Source of the DNA: Prescottella agglutinans
Lineage (GTDB): Bacteria; Actinomycetota; Actinomycetes; Mycobacteriales; Mycobacteriaceae
Reading direction: 5' to 3'
DNA: 64,000 bases
Assembly: GCF_004011865.1 (NCBI RefSeq)
Contig: NZ_RKLP01000003.1
Location: forward strand, 352,156-416,155
Shown: positions 25,882 through 34,164 of the stretch, one piece after another
How positions within the stretch are numbered: the first letter of the stretch is position 1
Layout: each line of letters opens with the position of its first letter
Program-made: the position numbers and the translations under genes
The notes under the pieces: generated by a model
What the model was told of the DNA's origin: nothing
The model's input: the letters and a program-made list of their open reading frames with translations, nothing else
The model's database searches: none

Positions 25882-26844
25882 TCAGCTCGCCGACTGCTCG
25901 CCCGTCTTCAGCACGCGCCGGATCAACTGCCACAGCTCGAGACGGGCCGGACCGGTGAGCGACAGCTTCGGAAACGTCAGGAAGCCGTGGAACAGGCCGT
26001 CGAAGCGATGCGCGACGACCGGCACCCCGTCGTCCGCGAGGCGTTCCGCGTAGTGCTCGCCCGCCGAGCACGGAGGATCCAACTCGGCCGTGACGACGAG
26101 GGCGGGAGGGAGGCCCGCGAGCGTCGCGGCCCGGGTCGGAACCACGAGTTCGCTCGACCTGTCGTCGGGCGCGTACTGGTCCCAGTACCAGCGCATCGCA
26201 TCGGTGGTGTTGTAGTAGCCCACCCCGTATTTCGTGTACGACTCGGTCGTGAAGTCGTCGTCGATGACCGGGTAGACGAGGATCTGCGCGGTGATCCGGG
26301 GAGCACCGCGGTCCCGCGCCGCCAGGGCAACCGTCGCCGCGAGGTTCCCGCCGGCGCTGTCCCCGGCGATCGCGATCCGGTCCGGGTCTCCGCGGTACCC
26401 GCCGGCGTTCTCCGAGGCCCACAGCAGAGCGGCGTAGACGTCTTCCATGGCAGCGGGCGCCCGGTGTTCCGGTGCGCGCCTGTAGTCGACCGAGACGACC
26501 ACGGAGTCGACGGCCTCCGCCATCGAACGGCAGAATTCGTCATGGGAATCCAGGTCGCAGAACACGAATCCGCCACCGTGGGCGAACACGATGACCGGTA
26601 GCGGATCGTTCGACTCGGAGTGCGGGACGTACACACGCAGCGTCAGGTCCCCACCCGGGCCGTCGATGACGACGTCGCGGGCGATCGCCAAGTCCGGCGT
26701 GCGCGTGAGCGGCGCCCGGCGAGAGGCGATGATCTCACGAAGCTCCGAAGCCGGGTGCTTCGTGACGTCCGGGAAGCCTGACTCGAGAACATCGAGCATG
26801 GCTTCCACATCGGGGTGCAAGTCGGTTCGGCGATCCACTCCCAC
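25882..26844 (-). CDS. Alpha/beta hydrolase of the HSL family (esterase or lactonase)
   Basis: A 320-residue hydrolase. I place the start at GTG 26844, preceded by AAAGGAA; further upstream the frame loses family character. HGGGFVFCD is the oxyanion-hole motif near residue 85, GDSAGGNLAA carries the nucleophile Ser near 155, and the Asp (AELDPP) and His (LFHGFL) of the triad lie near 255 and 285. HSL-family members cleave short esters and lactones, including monoterpene lactones. It heads away from the OYE genes but is the last gene of the minus-strand block with the AKR, SDR and VOC genes, although a 258-base gap precedes it. Confidence 0.88.
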   Translation of the reverse strand: MGVDRRTDLHPDVEAMLDVLESGFPDVTKHPASELREIIASRRAPLTRTPDLAIARDVVIDGPGGDLTLRVYVPHSESNDPLPVIVFAHGGGFVFCDLDSHDEFCRSMAEAVDSVVVSVDYRRAPEHRAPAAMEDVYAALLWASENAGGYRGDPDRIAIAGDSAGGNLAATVALAARDRGAPRITAQILVYPVIDDDFTTESYTKYGVGYYNTTDAMRWYWDQYAPDDRSSELVVPTRAATLAGLPPALVVTAELDPPCSAGEHYAERLADDGVPVVAHRFDGLFHGFLTFPKLSLTGPARLELWQLIRRVLKTGEQSAS

Positions 26845-27102
26845 GTCACAATTCCTTTCTCGTATTCGACATCTCGAATCCCCGGTAGCGGCGCACCGGG
26901 CGCTGCGTCGAAGCGCAGACACCTCGGCGAGGCTGCGACGACACCGATCTCGCCGTGACGCTCAGCCTCGCAGGAAGCCGCTCACGGCCGCAATACCGTC
27001 GTCCCAACGATCGGGAGGCTTCTTCCCAGAGATCTCGATCCGCGAGAGCTTTTGTCCACGAATCGATTCGGGATCGTGTACCAAGTCCGGCCCGGGCAGT
27101 GG

Positions 27103-27987
27103 TCATCCGTGGGATGCGTCGAGCAGCGCGAGTTCGTCGGCGGTCAGGTCGAGTGTGGCTGCGGCAAACGAATCGGCGACGGATTCCGGCCGCGACGCAC
27201 CGGGTATCGGGATCACCACCGGAGATCGGTGGAGTTGCCATGCCAGAGCGACGCGGTGGACGCTCACCCCGCGAGCCTGTGCCACTGCATCGAAGGGGGA
27301 ACCGTCGCCACCGAAGCTCTTCGCCTGACGCATGCCGCCGAAGGGGCCCCACGACAGAAAGGCGAGCCCGCGGTCCTCGCACGCTCGGATCTCCGCTTCG
27401 GCGGACCTGGTCGCGGGGGAGTACTCGTTCTGCACCGATACCAGGGCATCTCCGAGGATTTGCTGCGCGACGTCGATCCGGTGGACGTCGGCGTTGGAGA
27501 TCCCGACCCGAGCGACCAATCCCTCGTCGTGGAGTGCACGGAGCGCGAGCATTGACTCCTCGTACGGCAGGCGAGGATCCGGTCGGTGGTGCTGGTAGAG
27601 CGGTAGCGGGTCGAGACCGAGCCGCCGGATCGAAGCGACGCACGCCTTCCGCAGATGCCCGTGACTTCCGTCGATCCACCACGTGTCGGTCTCGGGGAAC
27701 CGGAGGTGGCCGCCCTTCGTCGCCACCACGACGTCGTCCAGCGGCCCCGGCCAGGTCCGCAGCGCGTCCGCCAGCGCCGACTCGTTGACGCCGTCGCCTC
27801 CACCGGCGGGCCCGTACACGTCTGCGGTGTCGAACAGTCGGATACCGGCATCCAGCGCCGCATGTACCGCTCGGCGTCCGCGCTCGACGTCGTATCCCGG
27901 GACCTGGGTGATCGTCATGGATCCGAATCCGATGGCCGGCACCCGCAGATCGCCGAGTCGGCGGACGGGAGTGTGTGTGCTGCTCAT
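27103..27987 (-). CDS. Aldo-keto reductase
   Basis: A 294-residue TIM-barrel oxidoreductase starting at ATG 27987, one base after the SDR stop. The catalytic tetrad is visible: Asp and Tyr in LFDTADVYGP (about residues 48-54), Lys in VVATKGG and His in PLYQHHRPD. NADPH-contact segments (PIPGASRPESV) are near the C-terminus. It resembles the aldo-keto reductases that act on aldehydes and ketones in catabolism. Close coupling to an MFT-type SDR suggests sequential oxidation/reduction of one substrate. The 26845-27102 gap downstream of it holds nothing recognisable. Confidence 0.88.
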   Translation of the reverse strand: MSSTHTPVRRLGDLRVPAIGFGSMTITQVPGYDVERGRRAVHAALDAGIRLFDTADVYGPAGGGDGVNESALADALRTWPGPLDDVVVATKGGHLRFPETDTWWIDGSHGHLRKACVASIRRLGLDPLPLYQHHRPDPRLPYEESMLALRALHDEGLVARVGISNADVHRIDVAQQILGDALVSVQNEYSPATRSAEAEIRACEDRGLAFLSWGPFGGMRQAKSFGGDGSPFDAVAQARGVSVHRVALAWQLHRSPVVIPIPGASRPESVADSFAAATLDLTADELALLDASHG

Positions 27988-27988
27988 G

Positions 27989-28789
27989 TCAGCGGATGGT
28001 CGAGCCGGCGTCGACGGGGAGCGAGATCCCGGTGACGTACCGGGCATCGTCGGACGCGAGGTACATCAACGCGTTGGTGACGTCCGATGCGTCGATCCGT
28101 TCGACCGGCAGTGAGTTGAGGAAGATGGGCGCGAGGTCGGGACGCTCCGCCAGGAGAGCGGGAAGCACCTGCGAGTGCCCCTGCGGAGTGTCGACGCCCG
28201 TGGGGTTGATCATGTTGACCCGGATGTTGCGGTTCGAAAGCTCGAGGGCCAACGACCTGCACAGTCCGGTGAGCGCATGCTTGGACGCGACGTATGGGGC
28301 GTAGAACGGCAACCCGACCGTGCTCGCCGTCGAACCGGTGATGACGATGTTCCCGCCGCCGGCGGACTCCATGTGCGGGATGGATGCCGCGCAGGTGTTC
28401 CACACCCCGGTGAGGTTGATGTCGAGCGTCGTCTTCCAGATCTCGTCGGTCACCTCCTCGTGGCGCTGGACCGTGCAGATCGAGGCGTTGGCGACGACGA
28501 CATCCAGCCGCCCCAGTTGCTCGACGCCGTCCGTGACCACCCGCTCGAGTGCGCGTCGATCGCGGACATCGACCTCGGCGGCGTGCACGCGTCGTCCCGT
28601 GGCTTCGACCATGCGCGCGGTCTCTGCAAGCCCCTCGCCGGTCCCCATCGCGTAGGGGACGAGATCTATCTGGCGGCAGAGGTCGATCGCGATGACGTCC
28701 GCACCTTCCGAAGCCATCGCTACTGCGTGATTGCGCCCCTGACTTTGCGCCGCTCCGGTAACCAGTACGACTTTTCCTTGCATTCTCAT
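27989..28789 (-). CDS. Mycofactocin-coupled SDR oxidoreductase (carveol-dehydrogenase type)
   Basis: A 266-residue SDR beginning at ATG 28789 with GGAGG six bases upstream. The cofactor loop is TGAAQSQGRNHA. The diagnostic insertion DLCRQIDLVPYAMGTGEGLAETARMVE is close to the DLVPYP...LAETVRLVE form of known MFT-dependent dehydrogenases such as carveol dehydrogenase. Catalytic Ser (TGSTAS) and YVASK are present. The usual NAG has become NAS (VVANASICTV). It is 89 bases downstream of the VOC gene and abuts the AKR gene. The frame extends upstream but loses SDR similarity. Confidence 0.9.
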   Translation of the reverse strand: MRMQGKVVLVTGAAQSQGRNHAVAMASEGADVIAIDLCRQIDLVPYAMGTGEGLAETARMVEATGRRVHAAEVDVRDRRALERVVTDGVEQLGRLDVVVANASICTVQRHEEVTDEIWKTTLDINLTGVWNTCAASIPHMESAGGGNIVITGSTASTVGLPFYAPYVASKHALTGLCRSLALELSNRNIRVNMINPTGVDTPQGHSQVLPALLAERPDLAPIFLNSLPVERIDASDVTNALMYLASDDARYVTGISLPVDAGSTIR

Positions 28790-28878
28790 AAAAGGCCTCC
28801 AGGCGTGAAAAGGATTTTGTTCCACTGGGTGGTCACTGGTGTTTCGGGCCGGTTGTTCGTCCTTTATTGCGACTACGA

Positions 28879-29370
28879 CTACGGGCGGCCCCGGGTCTCG
28901 CTCAGTCGGGTGGCCAACCGTGCCGCGGTCGCGCGATCGAGGAGTTCGATGGTCAGGCCGAGGGCATCCCTGTGATAGGCGGTGCCGACGGGGCATCGGC
29001 CGTCGCGAAGGCCCCCCATCCACAGCGGGGCGCCTCGACGTTCGAGTTCCTGCGAGGCCAGGGCCAGATGGTCGACCACGAACCCCAAGTGGTGAATCCC
29101 TGACCGATGCTGCCACACAGTGGATTCGGGAACCTCGCGTAGCAACTCCACGTGCGGGGGACCGTCGATGGTGAGGCCGAGGCGTTGCGCCGTCGAGTGC
29201 TCGAGACCGTCGATCCGGCAGTGGTACTGCGACTCCGGCAGGAGGTGTATCGAGAGGCCGTAGAGATCCCGGAAGTGTCGGACTGCGGCTTCGGGGTCCG
29301 GCACGACGATGCCGATGTGATGCAGTCGCCCCAGCCCGAAGTCGGTCTCGGGTGCAGTGAACGGTTCCAT
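28879..29370 (-). CDS. VOC (glyoxalase/methylmalonyl-CoA epimerase-like) protein
   Basis: A 163-residue vicinal-oxygen-chelate protein. It shows two beta-alpha-beta modules: LGRLHHIGIVVPDPEAAVRHFRDLYGL and GIHHLGFVVDHLALASQELERRGAP. Metal ligands are probably the His in each module (HHIG, HHLG) plus the Glu in VELLRE and TIELLD, as in methylmalonyl-CoA epimerase. It is the first gene of the AKR/SDR block. VOC proteins epimerise, cleave or isomerise; the substrate is not identifiable. Confidence 0.85.
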   Translation of the reverse strand: MEPFTAPETDFGLGRLHHIGIVVPDPEAAVRHFRDLYGLSIHLLPESQYHCRIDGLEHSTAQRLGLTIDGPPHVELLREVPESTVWQHRSGIHHLGFVVDHLALASQELERRGAPLWMGGLRDGRCPVGTAYHRDALGLTIELLDRATAARLATRLSETRGRP

Positions 29371-29426
29371 CAGAATCCTCCCTGTGGGCGTGCGACAAGC
29401 GAAAGAGTCTGCGCCGGACTCGGTAG

Positions 29427-29440
29427 TGAATGATCGTTCA
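29427..29440. promoter_or_regulatory. Candidate operator/promoter of the VOC-SDR-AKR block
   Basis: TGAATGATCGTTCA is a near-perfect palindrome 57 bases before the VOC start. On the minus strand TTGAAT followed 17 bases later by GATCAT gives a weak promoter that overlaps it. The rest of the 316-base gap (29371-29686) holds nothing I can name, and no regulator gene for the block is adjacent. Confidence 0.4.
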
Positions 29441-29686
29441 AATCTGGATATAATTCAAGGTGAGTTCGTTCGACTCGATCCCTCGACCGCCATGTGCAAT
29501 GTGGCAAAAGCCCGCTGAATGAAGGTTCAACCAGCAATTTCGGGACATCCGCGATGCGCGAGATCGGCCCCGAACACGATCACGTCCGGCCCGGTACACC
29601 GGTGTCGTGGGAAGGCTGCTCGCGGACAACGTCCACGGCTGAAGCGTGCTCGGGCGGATGTCCGAGGTGCGCGTTACGGTCCGGCC

Positions 29687-30310
29687 ATGGCACAGACGCA
29701 GGTCGATCTACCGGATCCGGACACTGTTCACCGGATGCTCGCGGCATGGGCGGCGGCCCACGCGGCCGTCTTCTCCTTCTCCGATCTGGAGTACGCCTTC
29801 GCTGTCGAGGTCGATCGGGTCACCTACCACGACGGTGGCGGGTCGTACTTCCGTTTCCTCGCGCTCCCGGACGGCCGGGCCGCGATCTTCGGTTTCGATC
29901 GCGACTACCCCGATCCGGACCTCGAGGGCGACCGCACCGTCCTGCAGGATCAGGGGGCGGACGCCTGGTGGCTCGAGTCGGCCGCAGGTGACGAGATTCT
30001 GAACTTCGCGTACGGGTACGACGGCGGACGGTGGTCCGCGGTGGGGCACGATCCGATGCGTGTCGCGCCGATGATGCTGGCGCCGGGGCCGTCGCAGGAG
30101 TCGACGTCCGCGCTCTCCACCCTCGCGGACTTCCTCGAGCAGGCCTCGGACGACCTGCTCGGCTCCGCGGTGCGGGGAGACGAGGCCGCGCTCGAGGCGC
30201 TGCTCGCAGCCGGACCGGACATGGACGAGGCCATTCTCCGGGCGGCGATGGTCGGAGACTACGAGCACCTGCGCGACGGGCTCGCGGCCGCGGCGCTCTT
30301 CCGTCGCTGA
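29687..30310 (+). CDS. Hypothetical protein
   Basis: A 207-residue protein from ATG 29687 (MAQTQVDLPDPDTV); an in-frame ATG at 29519 would add a basic leader of low coding quality. It is soluble and acidic, rich in aromatic residues in the middle (YFRFLALPDGRAAIFGFDRDYPDPD, AWWLESAAGDEILNFAYGYDGGRWSAV), with a helical C-terminal half. The mix resembles bacterial immunity/SMI1-like or antitoxin-type proteins, but I do not recognise the family. It stands between the VOC gene and mftE without a clear link to either. Confidence 0.7.
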   Translation: MAQTQVDLPDPDTVHRMLAAWAAAHAAVFSFSDLEYAFAVEVDRVTYHDGGGSYFRFLALPDGRAAIFGFDRDYPDPDLEGDRTVLQDQGADAWWLESAAGDEILNFAYGYDGGRWSAVGHDPMRVAPMMLAPGPSQESTSALSTLADFLEQASDDLLGSAVRGDEAALEALLAAGPDMDEAILRAAMVGDYEHLRDGLAAAALFRR

Positions 30311-30460
30311 TCCCGGTGGGCTGAGCCTGGTCAACTGTCCTGTGCCATAGCCGGATTCGGCCGGAGGGCAGCGGCCCCGCCGCATCGGGGCGCGCGCCGA
30401 CGGCGGGAGTCGGCGGCCGACGCGGCGGATCGGTCCGACGCGCCCGCATACGATCGACCG

Positions 30461-31141
30461 ATGCACCTCGCCCGCACCCCCTGGCCGGATGTGCCGCGCG
30501 ACGACTCGACCGTCGCGGTCCCGGTCGGCTCGCTCGAGCAGCACGGCCCGCACCTGCCGCTGGACACCGACACCCGGATCGCGTCGGCCGTTGCCCGTGC
30601 CCTGCCCGGCGTCACGTGCGCACCGGCGATCGCGTACGGCGCGAGCGGTGAGCACGAGGGGTTCGCCGGCACGATCTCGCTCGGCAGCGCGGCGCTCGAG
30701 ATGCTGCTCGTCGAGTACGGCCGGTCGGCGTGCCGGTGGGCGCGGCGGGTCGTGTTCGTCAACGGGCACGGCGGCAACGGTCCGGCGCTGGTGAAGGCGG
30801 TGGAACTGCTCCGGTACGAGGGTCGCGACGTCGTCTGGCTGCCGTGCGCGGTGCCGGGCGCCGACGCACACGCGGGGCGGACGGAAACATCCCTGCTGCT
30901 GCACCTTTCGCCCGACGACGTCGCGATGGACCGTGCCGAGCCGGGCAACACCGCGCCGATCGCGGAGTTGCTGCCGCGGCTGAGGTCCGGTGGCATGCTC
31001 GCGGCCACCGCGAACGGCGTCCTCGGGGACCCGACAGGGGCCTCGGCGGACGAAGGCCGTGTGTTGTTCGACGCCCTGGTCGAGCGTTCACGGAAGGCGG
31101 TCGCCGGCTGGACGCCGCGGCCCGATGGGCGGCTCTTGTGA
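30461..31141 (+). CDS. mftE: Mycofactocin peptidase (creatininase family)
   Basis: A 226-residue creatininase-fold amidohydrolase. Metal-binding segments are [14 protein letters not shown] (residues 23-37), a mid Glu-His (GEHEGFAG) and [10 protein letters not shown], then [12 protein letters not shown]. MftE cleaves the MftC-modified precursor to release the C-terminal AHDP dipeptide for MftD. It is separated from mftD by about 9.4 kb, whereas related loci usually keep mftD and mftE together. It is followed by mftF with a 73-base gap. Confidence 0.95.
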   Translation: MHLARTPWPDVPRDDSTVAVPVGSLEQHGPHLPLDTDTRIASAVARALPGVTCAPAIAYGASGEHEGFAGTISLGSAALEMLLVEYGRSACRWARRVVFVNGHGGNGPALVKAVELLRYEGRDVVWLPCAVPGADAHAGRTETSLLLHLSPDDVAMDRAEPGNTAPIAELLPRLRSGGMLAATANGVLGDPTGASADEGRVLFDALVERSRKAVAGWTPRPDGRLL

Positions 31142-31214
31142 ACCTTGTGGTGAAACGCCCGGGTTTTTTGCGGCAAGTTCTGCCCAACGTCCGATTCGCC
31201 TCTACCATCGTCTG

Positions 31215-32612
31215 ATGCACGAGCCGCGACTGCCCGATGGGTTCGGGATCCGCATCGACCCCAAGGTGCGCGCCTACTCCGGCGGCCGGGTTCTCATCGG
31301 TGGTTCGCCGATGCGCATGCTCAAACTCGCTCCGGCCGCCGCCGAGATGATCGGCGACGGCTACCTCGAGGTGGTCGATTCGCAGACGGCCGTCGTCGCT
31401 CGCAGGCTGCTCGACTCCGGGATCGCGAACCCGCGGCCGATGAGCACGCCGTCCCCGAGTGACGTCACGGTCGTGGTGCCGCTCCGCGACAACGTCGACG
31501 GCATCGCGCGCCTCGTCCCCGCGCTCCGTGGTCTCGAGGTCATCGTCGTCGACGACGGATCGGCGGTCCCGCTCGAGCTGCCGGACCTGTCCGGCTGCAC
31601 CGCGCACGTGACGCTCCTGCGGCACGCGCGCTCCCGTGGTCCCGCCGCCGCGCGTAACACCGGATTCCGTGCCGCGAAAACCCCTTTCGTTGCCTTCCTC
31701 GACTCGGACGTGGTGCCACGGACGGGGTGGCTCGAGCGCATGCTCGGGCATTTCAGCGACCCGGCCGTCGCCCTGGTCGCGCCGCGCATCGTCGCCCTCG
31801 AGCCGGAGGGGGCGGCGCTGGCCCGCTACGAGCACACGCGCTCGTCGCTCGACCTCGGCCGCAAGGAGGCCGCCGTTCGTTCCGGCAGCCCGGTGTCGTA
31901 CGTGCCGAGCGCGGCGATGCTGCTGCGCCGCGACGTGCTGGTGGAGGCCGGCGGATTCGACGAGTCGATGCACGTCGCGGAGGACGTCGATCTGTGCTGG
32001 CGGCTGCAGGAGGCGGGCTGGCGGCTGCGCTACGAACCGGTCGCCCACGTCGCGCACGACCATCGCGTCTCGTTCGGCAAGTGGTTCACCCGCAAGATGT
32101 TCTACGGCACCGGGGCGGCCCCGCTCGCGGCCCGGCACGACGGCATGGTCCCGCCCGTCGCGATGTCGAAGTGGACGCTGATGTCGGTCCTCGCCGCCGC
32201 GAGCTGCACCCGGATCGGGCTCCTCGCGAGCCTCACGACGTCGCTGGTCACCGTGCTGCGTCTGCGCCGCACGTTCGCCGACCTCGACGAGCCGACCCGG
32301 ATCGCGGCGGTCCTCGCGGCGCGGGGCTTCGGCAACGGCGCATGGCAGCTCGCGTCCGCGATGTGCCGCTCGTACTGGCCCGTCACCCTGCTCGCGATGC
32401 TCGTGTCGCGCCGCATCAGGCGGCTCGTGCTGACGGTCGCGGTCGCCGAGGGCGTCGTCGACTGGGCGACGCACCGGGAACCGGGCGGGCTGGGGCCGGT
32501 GCGGCACACCGCGTTCAAGCGCCTCGACGACGTCGCGTACGGGGCGGGCCTGTGGCAGGGCGCGATCCGCGCGCGGGATCTGCGGGCGCTCGAACCGCGC
32601 ATCGGCAACTGA
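31215..32612 (+). CDS. mftF: Mycofactocin glycosyltransferase
   Basis: A 465-residue GT2-family glycosyltransferase. A short N-terminal domain ([27 protein letters not shown]) typical of MftF comes first. The GT-A domain follows with [18 protein letters not shown], the DXD-type FLDSDVVPR and the [15 protein letters not shown] acceptor motif. The C-terminal third has several hydrophobic helices ([25 protein letters not shown]). It adds beta-1,4-linked glucose units to premycofactocin. The start at ATG 31215 begins the conserved region. Two bases separate its stop from the GTG of mftG. Confidence 0.95.
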   Translation: MHEPRLPDGFGIRIDPKVRAYSGGRVLIGGSPMRMLKLAPAAAEMIGDGYLEVVDSQTAVVARRLLDSGIANPRPMSTPSPSDVTVVVPLRDNVDGIARLVPALRGLEVIVVDDGSAVPLELPDLSGCTAHVTLLRHARSRGPAAARNTGFRAAKTPFVAFLDSDVVPRTGWLERMLGHFSDPAVALVAPRIVALEPEGAALARYEHTRSSLDLGRKEAAVRSGSPVSYVPSAAMLLRRDVLVEAGGFDESMHVAEDVDLCWRLQEAGWRLRYEPVAHVAHDHRVSFGKWFTRKMFYGTGAAPLAARHDGMVPPVAMSKWTLMSVLAAASCTRIGLLASLTTSLVTVLRLRRTFADLDEPTRIAAVLAARGFGNGAWQLASAMCRSYWPVTLLAMLVSRRIRRLVLTVAVAEGVVDWATHREPGGLGPVRHTAFKRLDDVAYGAGLWQGAIRARDLRALEPRIGN

Positions 32613-32614
32613 CC

Positions 32615-34102
32615 GTGGCGTCCGCCGCGGGGTCCCCGGAGTTCCCGGAATCCGCCGACGTCGTCGTGGTGGGCGGAGGCTCGTGCGGGAGCGTCCTCGC
32701 CGGCCGGCTCAGCGAGGAGCCGAATCGGGACGTCGTGCTCGTCGAATCCGGACCGGGTCATCGGATTCCGGCGGAGTTCCCGCCCGAGTTGGTCGACGCG
32801 GGTGTCCTGCCGGTGGGGCCGGACAGTCGCTGGATCTGGCCCTATCCGGTGGAGTTGACGAGCGGTCGGTCCGGATGGATCGCCCGTGGCCGGGTGCTCG
32901 GCGGTTCGGGTGCGGTCAACGGCGGCTACTTCGTGCGGGCGCGGGTGGAGGACTTCGACCACTGGCCGGAGTCATGGTCGTACGAGCATGTGCTGCCGTT
33001 CTTCCGGGCGCTCGAGACCGACGCGGACTTCACCGGCCCGTGGCACGGGGCGAGCGGCCCGATCCCGGTCCGGCGCGAACCGCCCGAGCGGTGGCACCCG
33101 ATCAGCGCCGCGTTCGCCGATGTCGCGCACGCCGCCGGGCATCCCGACGACCCGGACAAGAACGCCCCCGGTTCGCACGGGATCGGTCCGGTGCCGTTGA
33201 ACATCCGGGACGGGGTCCGGGTGGGTCCGGCATCCGCCTACCTGCTGCCGAACCTCGGCCGCCGGAATCTCACCGTCCGGTCCGACACCACCGTCACCCG
33301 CGTCCTCTTCTCCGGTGCGCGGGTGGTGGGCCTCGAGGTGGCCACCGATTCCGGCGTGCGCATGATCCGCACGTCCACGGTGATCCTCACCGCCGGCGCC
33401 GTCGCGACCCCGCACCTGCTGATGCTGTCCGGCATCGGGGACGCCCGGCACCTGTCGGGGCTGGGTGTCCCGGTGGTCGCGGACCTGCCGGCGGTGGGCG
33501 CCCAGTTCACCGACCACCCCGAGGTGGTGGTGCCGTACCGGTACCGCCGGCCGGTCGCGCGGACCCGGCAGACACCGGCGCTGCAAGTGACCCTGAACAC
33601 CGACGACATCGAGATGCGCCCCTACACAGCGTCGTTCGGTGACCTCGTCCCCGGATCCGGAATCGGGAAGCCGTGCCTGGGGGTGGTCCTGATGAAGCCG
33701 CGGAGCCGCGGCGAGATCCGTCTCGTGTCTGCCGACCCCGCCGACGCGCCGCGGGTGGCGTACCGCTATCTCGAGTCCGCCGAGGACCGGCGGGCGCTGC
33801 GCGAGGCGGTCACCCAGGCCGCCGACCTCATGCACGTGGGGCCGATGAGCCGGCTCGTCGATCCGGAGCCGATCGAGATGTCCGACAGTTGGCTGGCCGA
33901 TCATCTCGGCACGTCGCTGCACCTGTCGGGCAGTTGCCGGATGGGTTCCGACGAGGATTCGTCGGTGGTCGACGACCGGTGCCGAGTGCACGGCGTCGAC
34001 GGGTTGTTCGTCGTGGACACCTCGATCCTGCCGTCCGTCCCCAGCCGCGGACCGCACGCCACGGCCGTCATGGTGGCTGAACGCGCCAGCACCTTCTTCT
34101 GA
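32615..34102 (+). CDS. mftG: Mycofactocin-associated GMC oxidoreductase
   Basis: A 495-residue GMC flavoprotein from GTG 32615. The FAD motif VVVVGGGSCGSVLAGRLSE is near residue 15, GRVLGGSGAVNGGYFVRA near 95 is GMC signature 1, and the C-terminal LHLSGSCRMG and SRGPHATAVMVAE carry the active-site His residues. MftG is reported to oxidise reduced mycofactocin (mycofactocinol) and hand the electrons to the respiratory chain, regenerating the cofactor. It completes the mftEFG unit. Confidence 0.93.
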   Translation: MASAAGSPEFPESADVVVVGGGSCGSVLAGRLSEEPNRDVVLVESGPGHRIPAEFPPELVDAGVLPVGPDSRWIWPYPVELTSGRSGWIARGRVLGGSGAVNGGYFVRARVEDFDHWPESWSYEHVLPFFRALETDADFTGPWHGASGPIPVRREPPERWHPISAAFADVAHAAGHPDDPDKNAPGSHGIGPVPLNIRDGVRVGPASAYLLPNLGRRNLTVRSDTTVTRVLFSGARVVGLEVATDSGVRMIRTSTVILTAGAVATPHLLMLSGIGDARHLSGLGVPVVADLPAVGAQFTDHPEVVVPYRYRRPVARTRQTPALQVTLNTDDIEMRPYTASFGDLVPGSGIGKPCLGVVLMKPRSRGEIRLVSADPADAPRVAYRYLESAEDRRALREAVTQAADLMHVGPMSRLVDPEPIEMSDSWLADHLGTSLHLSGSCRMGSDEDSSVVDDRCRVHGVDGLFVVDTSILPSVPSRGPHATAVMVAERASTFF

Positions 34103-34164
34103 AAGCGCTACAGTTGGCCCGAATTTGAGGTGACAGGCGGGATTGGTGCGGGATGGAGGCGCCG

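Noticed and set aside
28790..29398. N-terminal extension of the second SDR frame
   Set aside because: No SDR character, overlaps the VOC gene, and a GGAGG site precedes the internal ATG 28789.
31727..32614. Long N-terminal extension of the mftG frame back through mftF
   Set aside because: It is an Arg/Gly/Ala-rich shadow of the glycosyltransferase; MftG similarity begins after GTG 32615.
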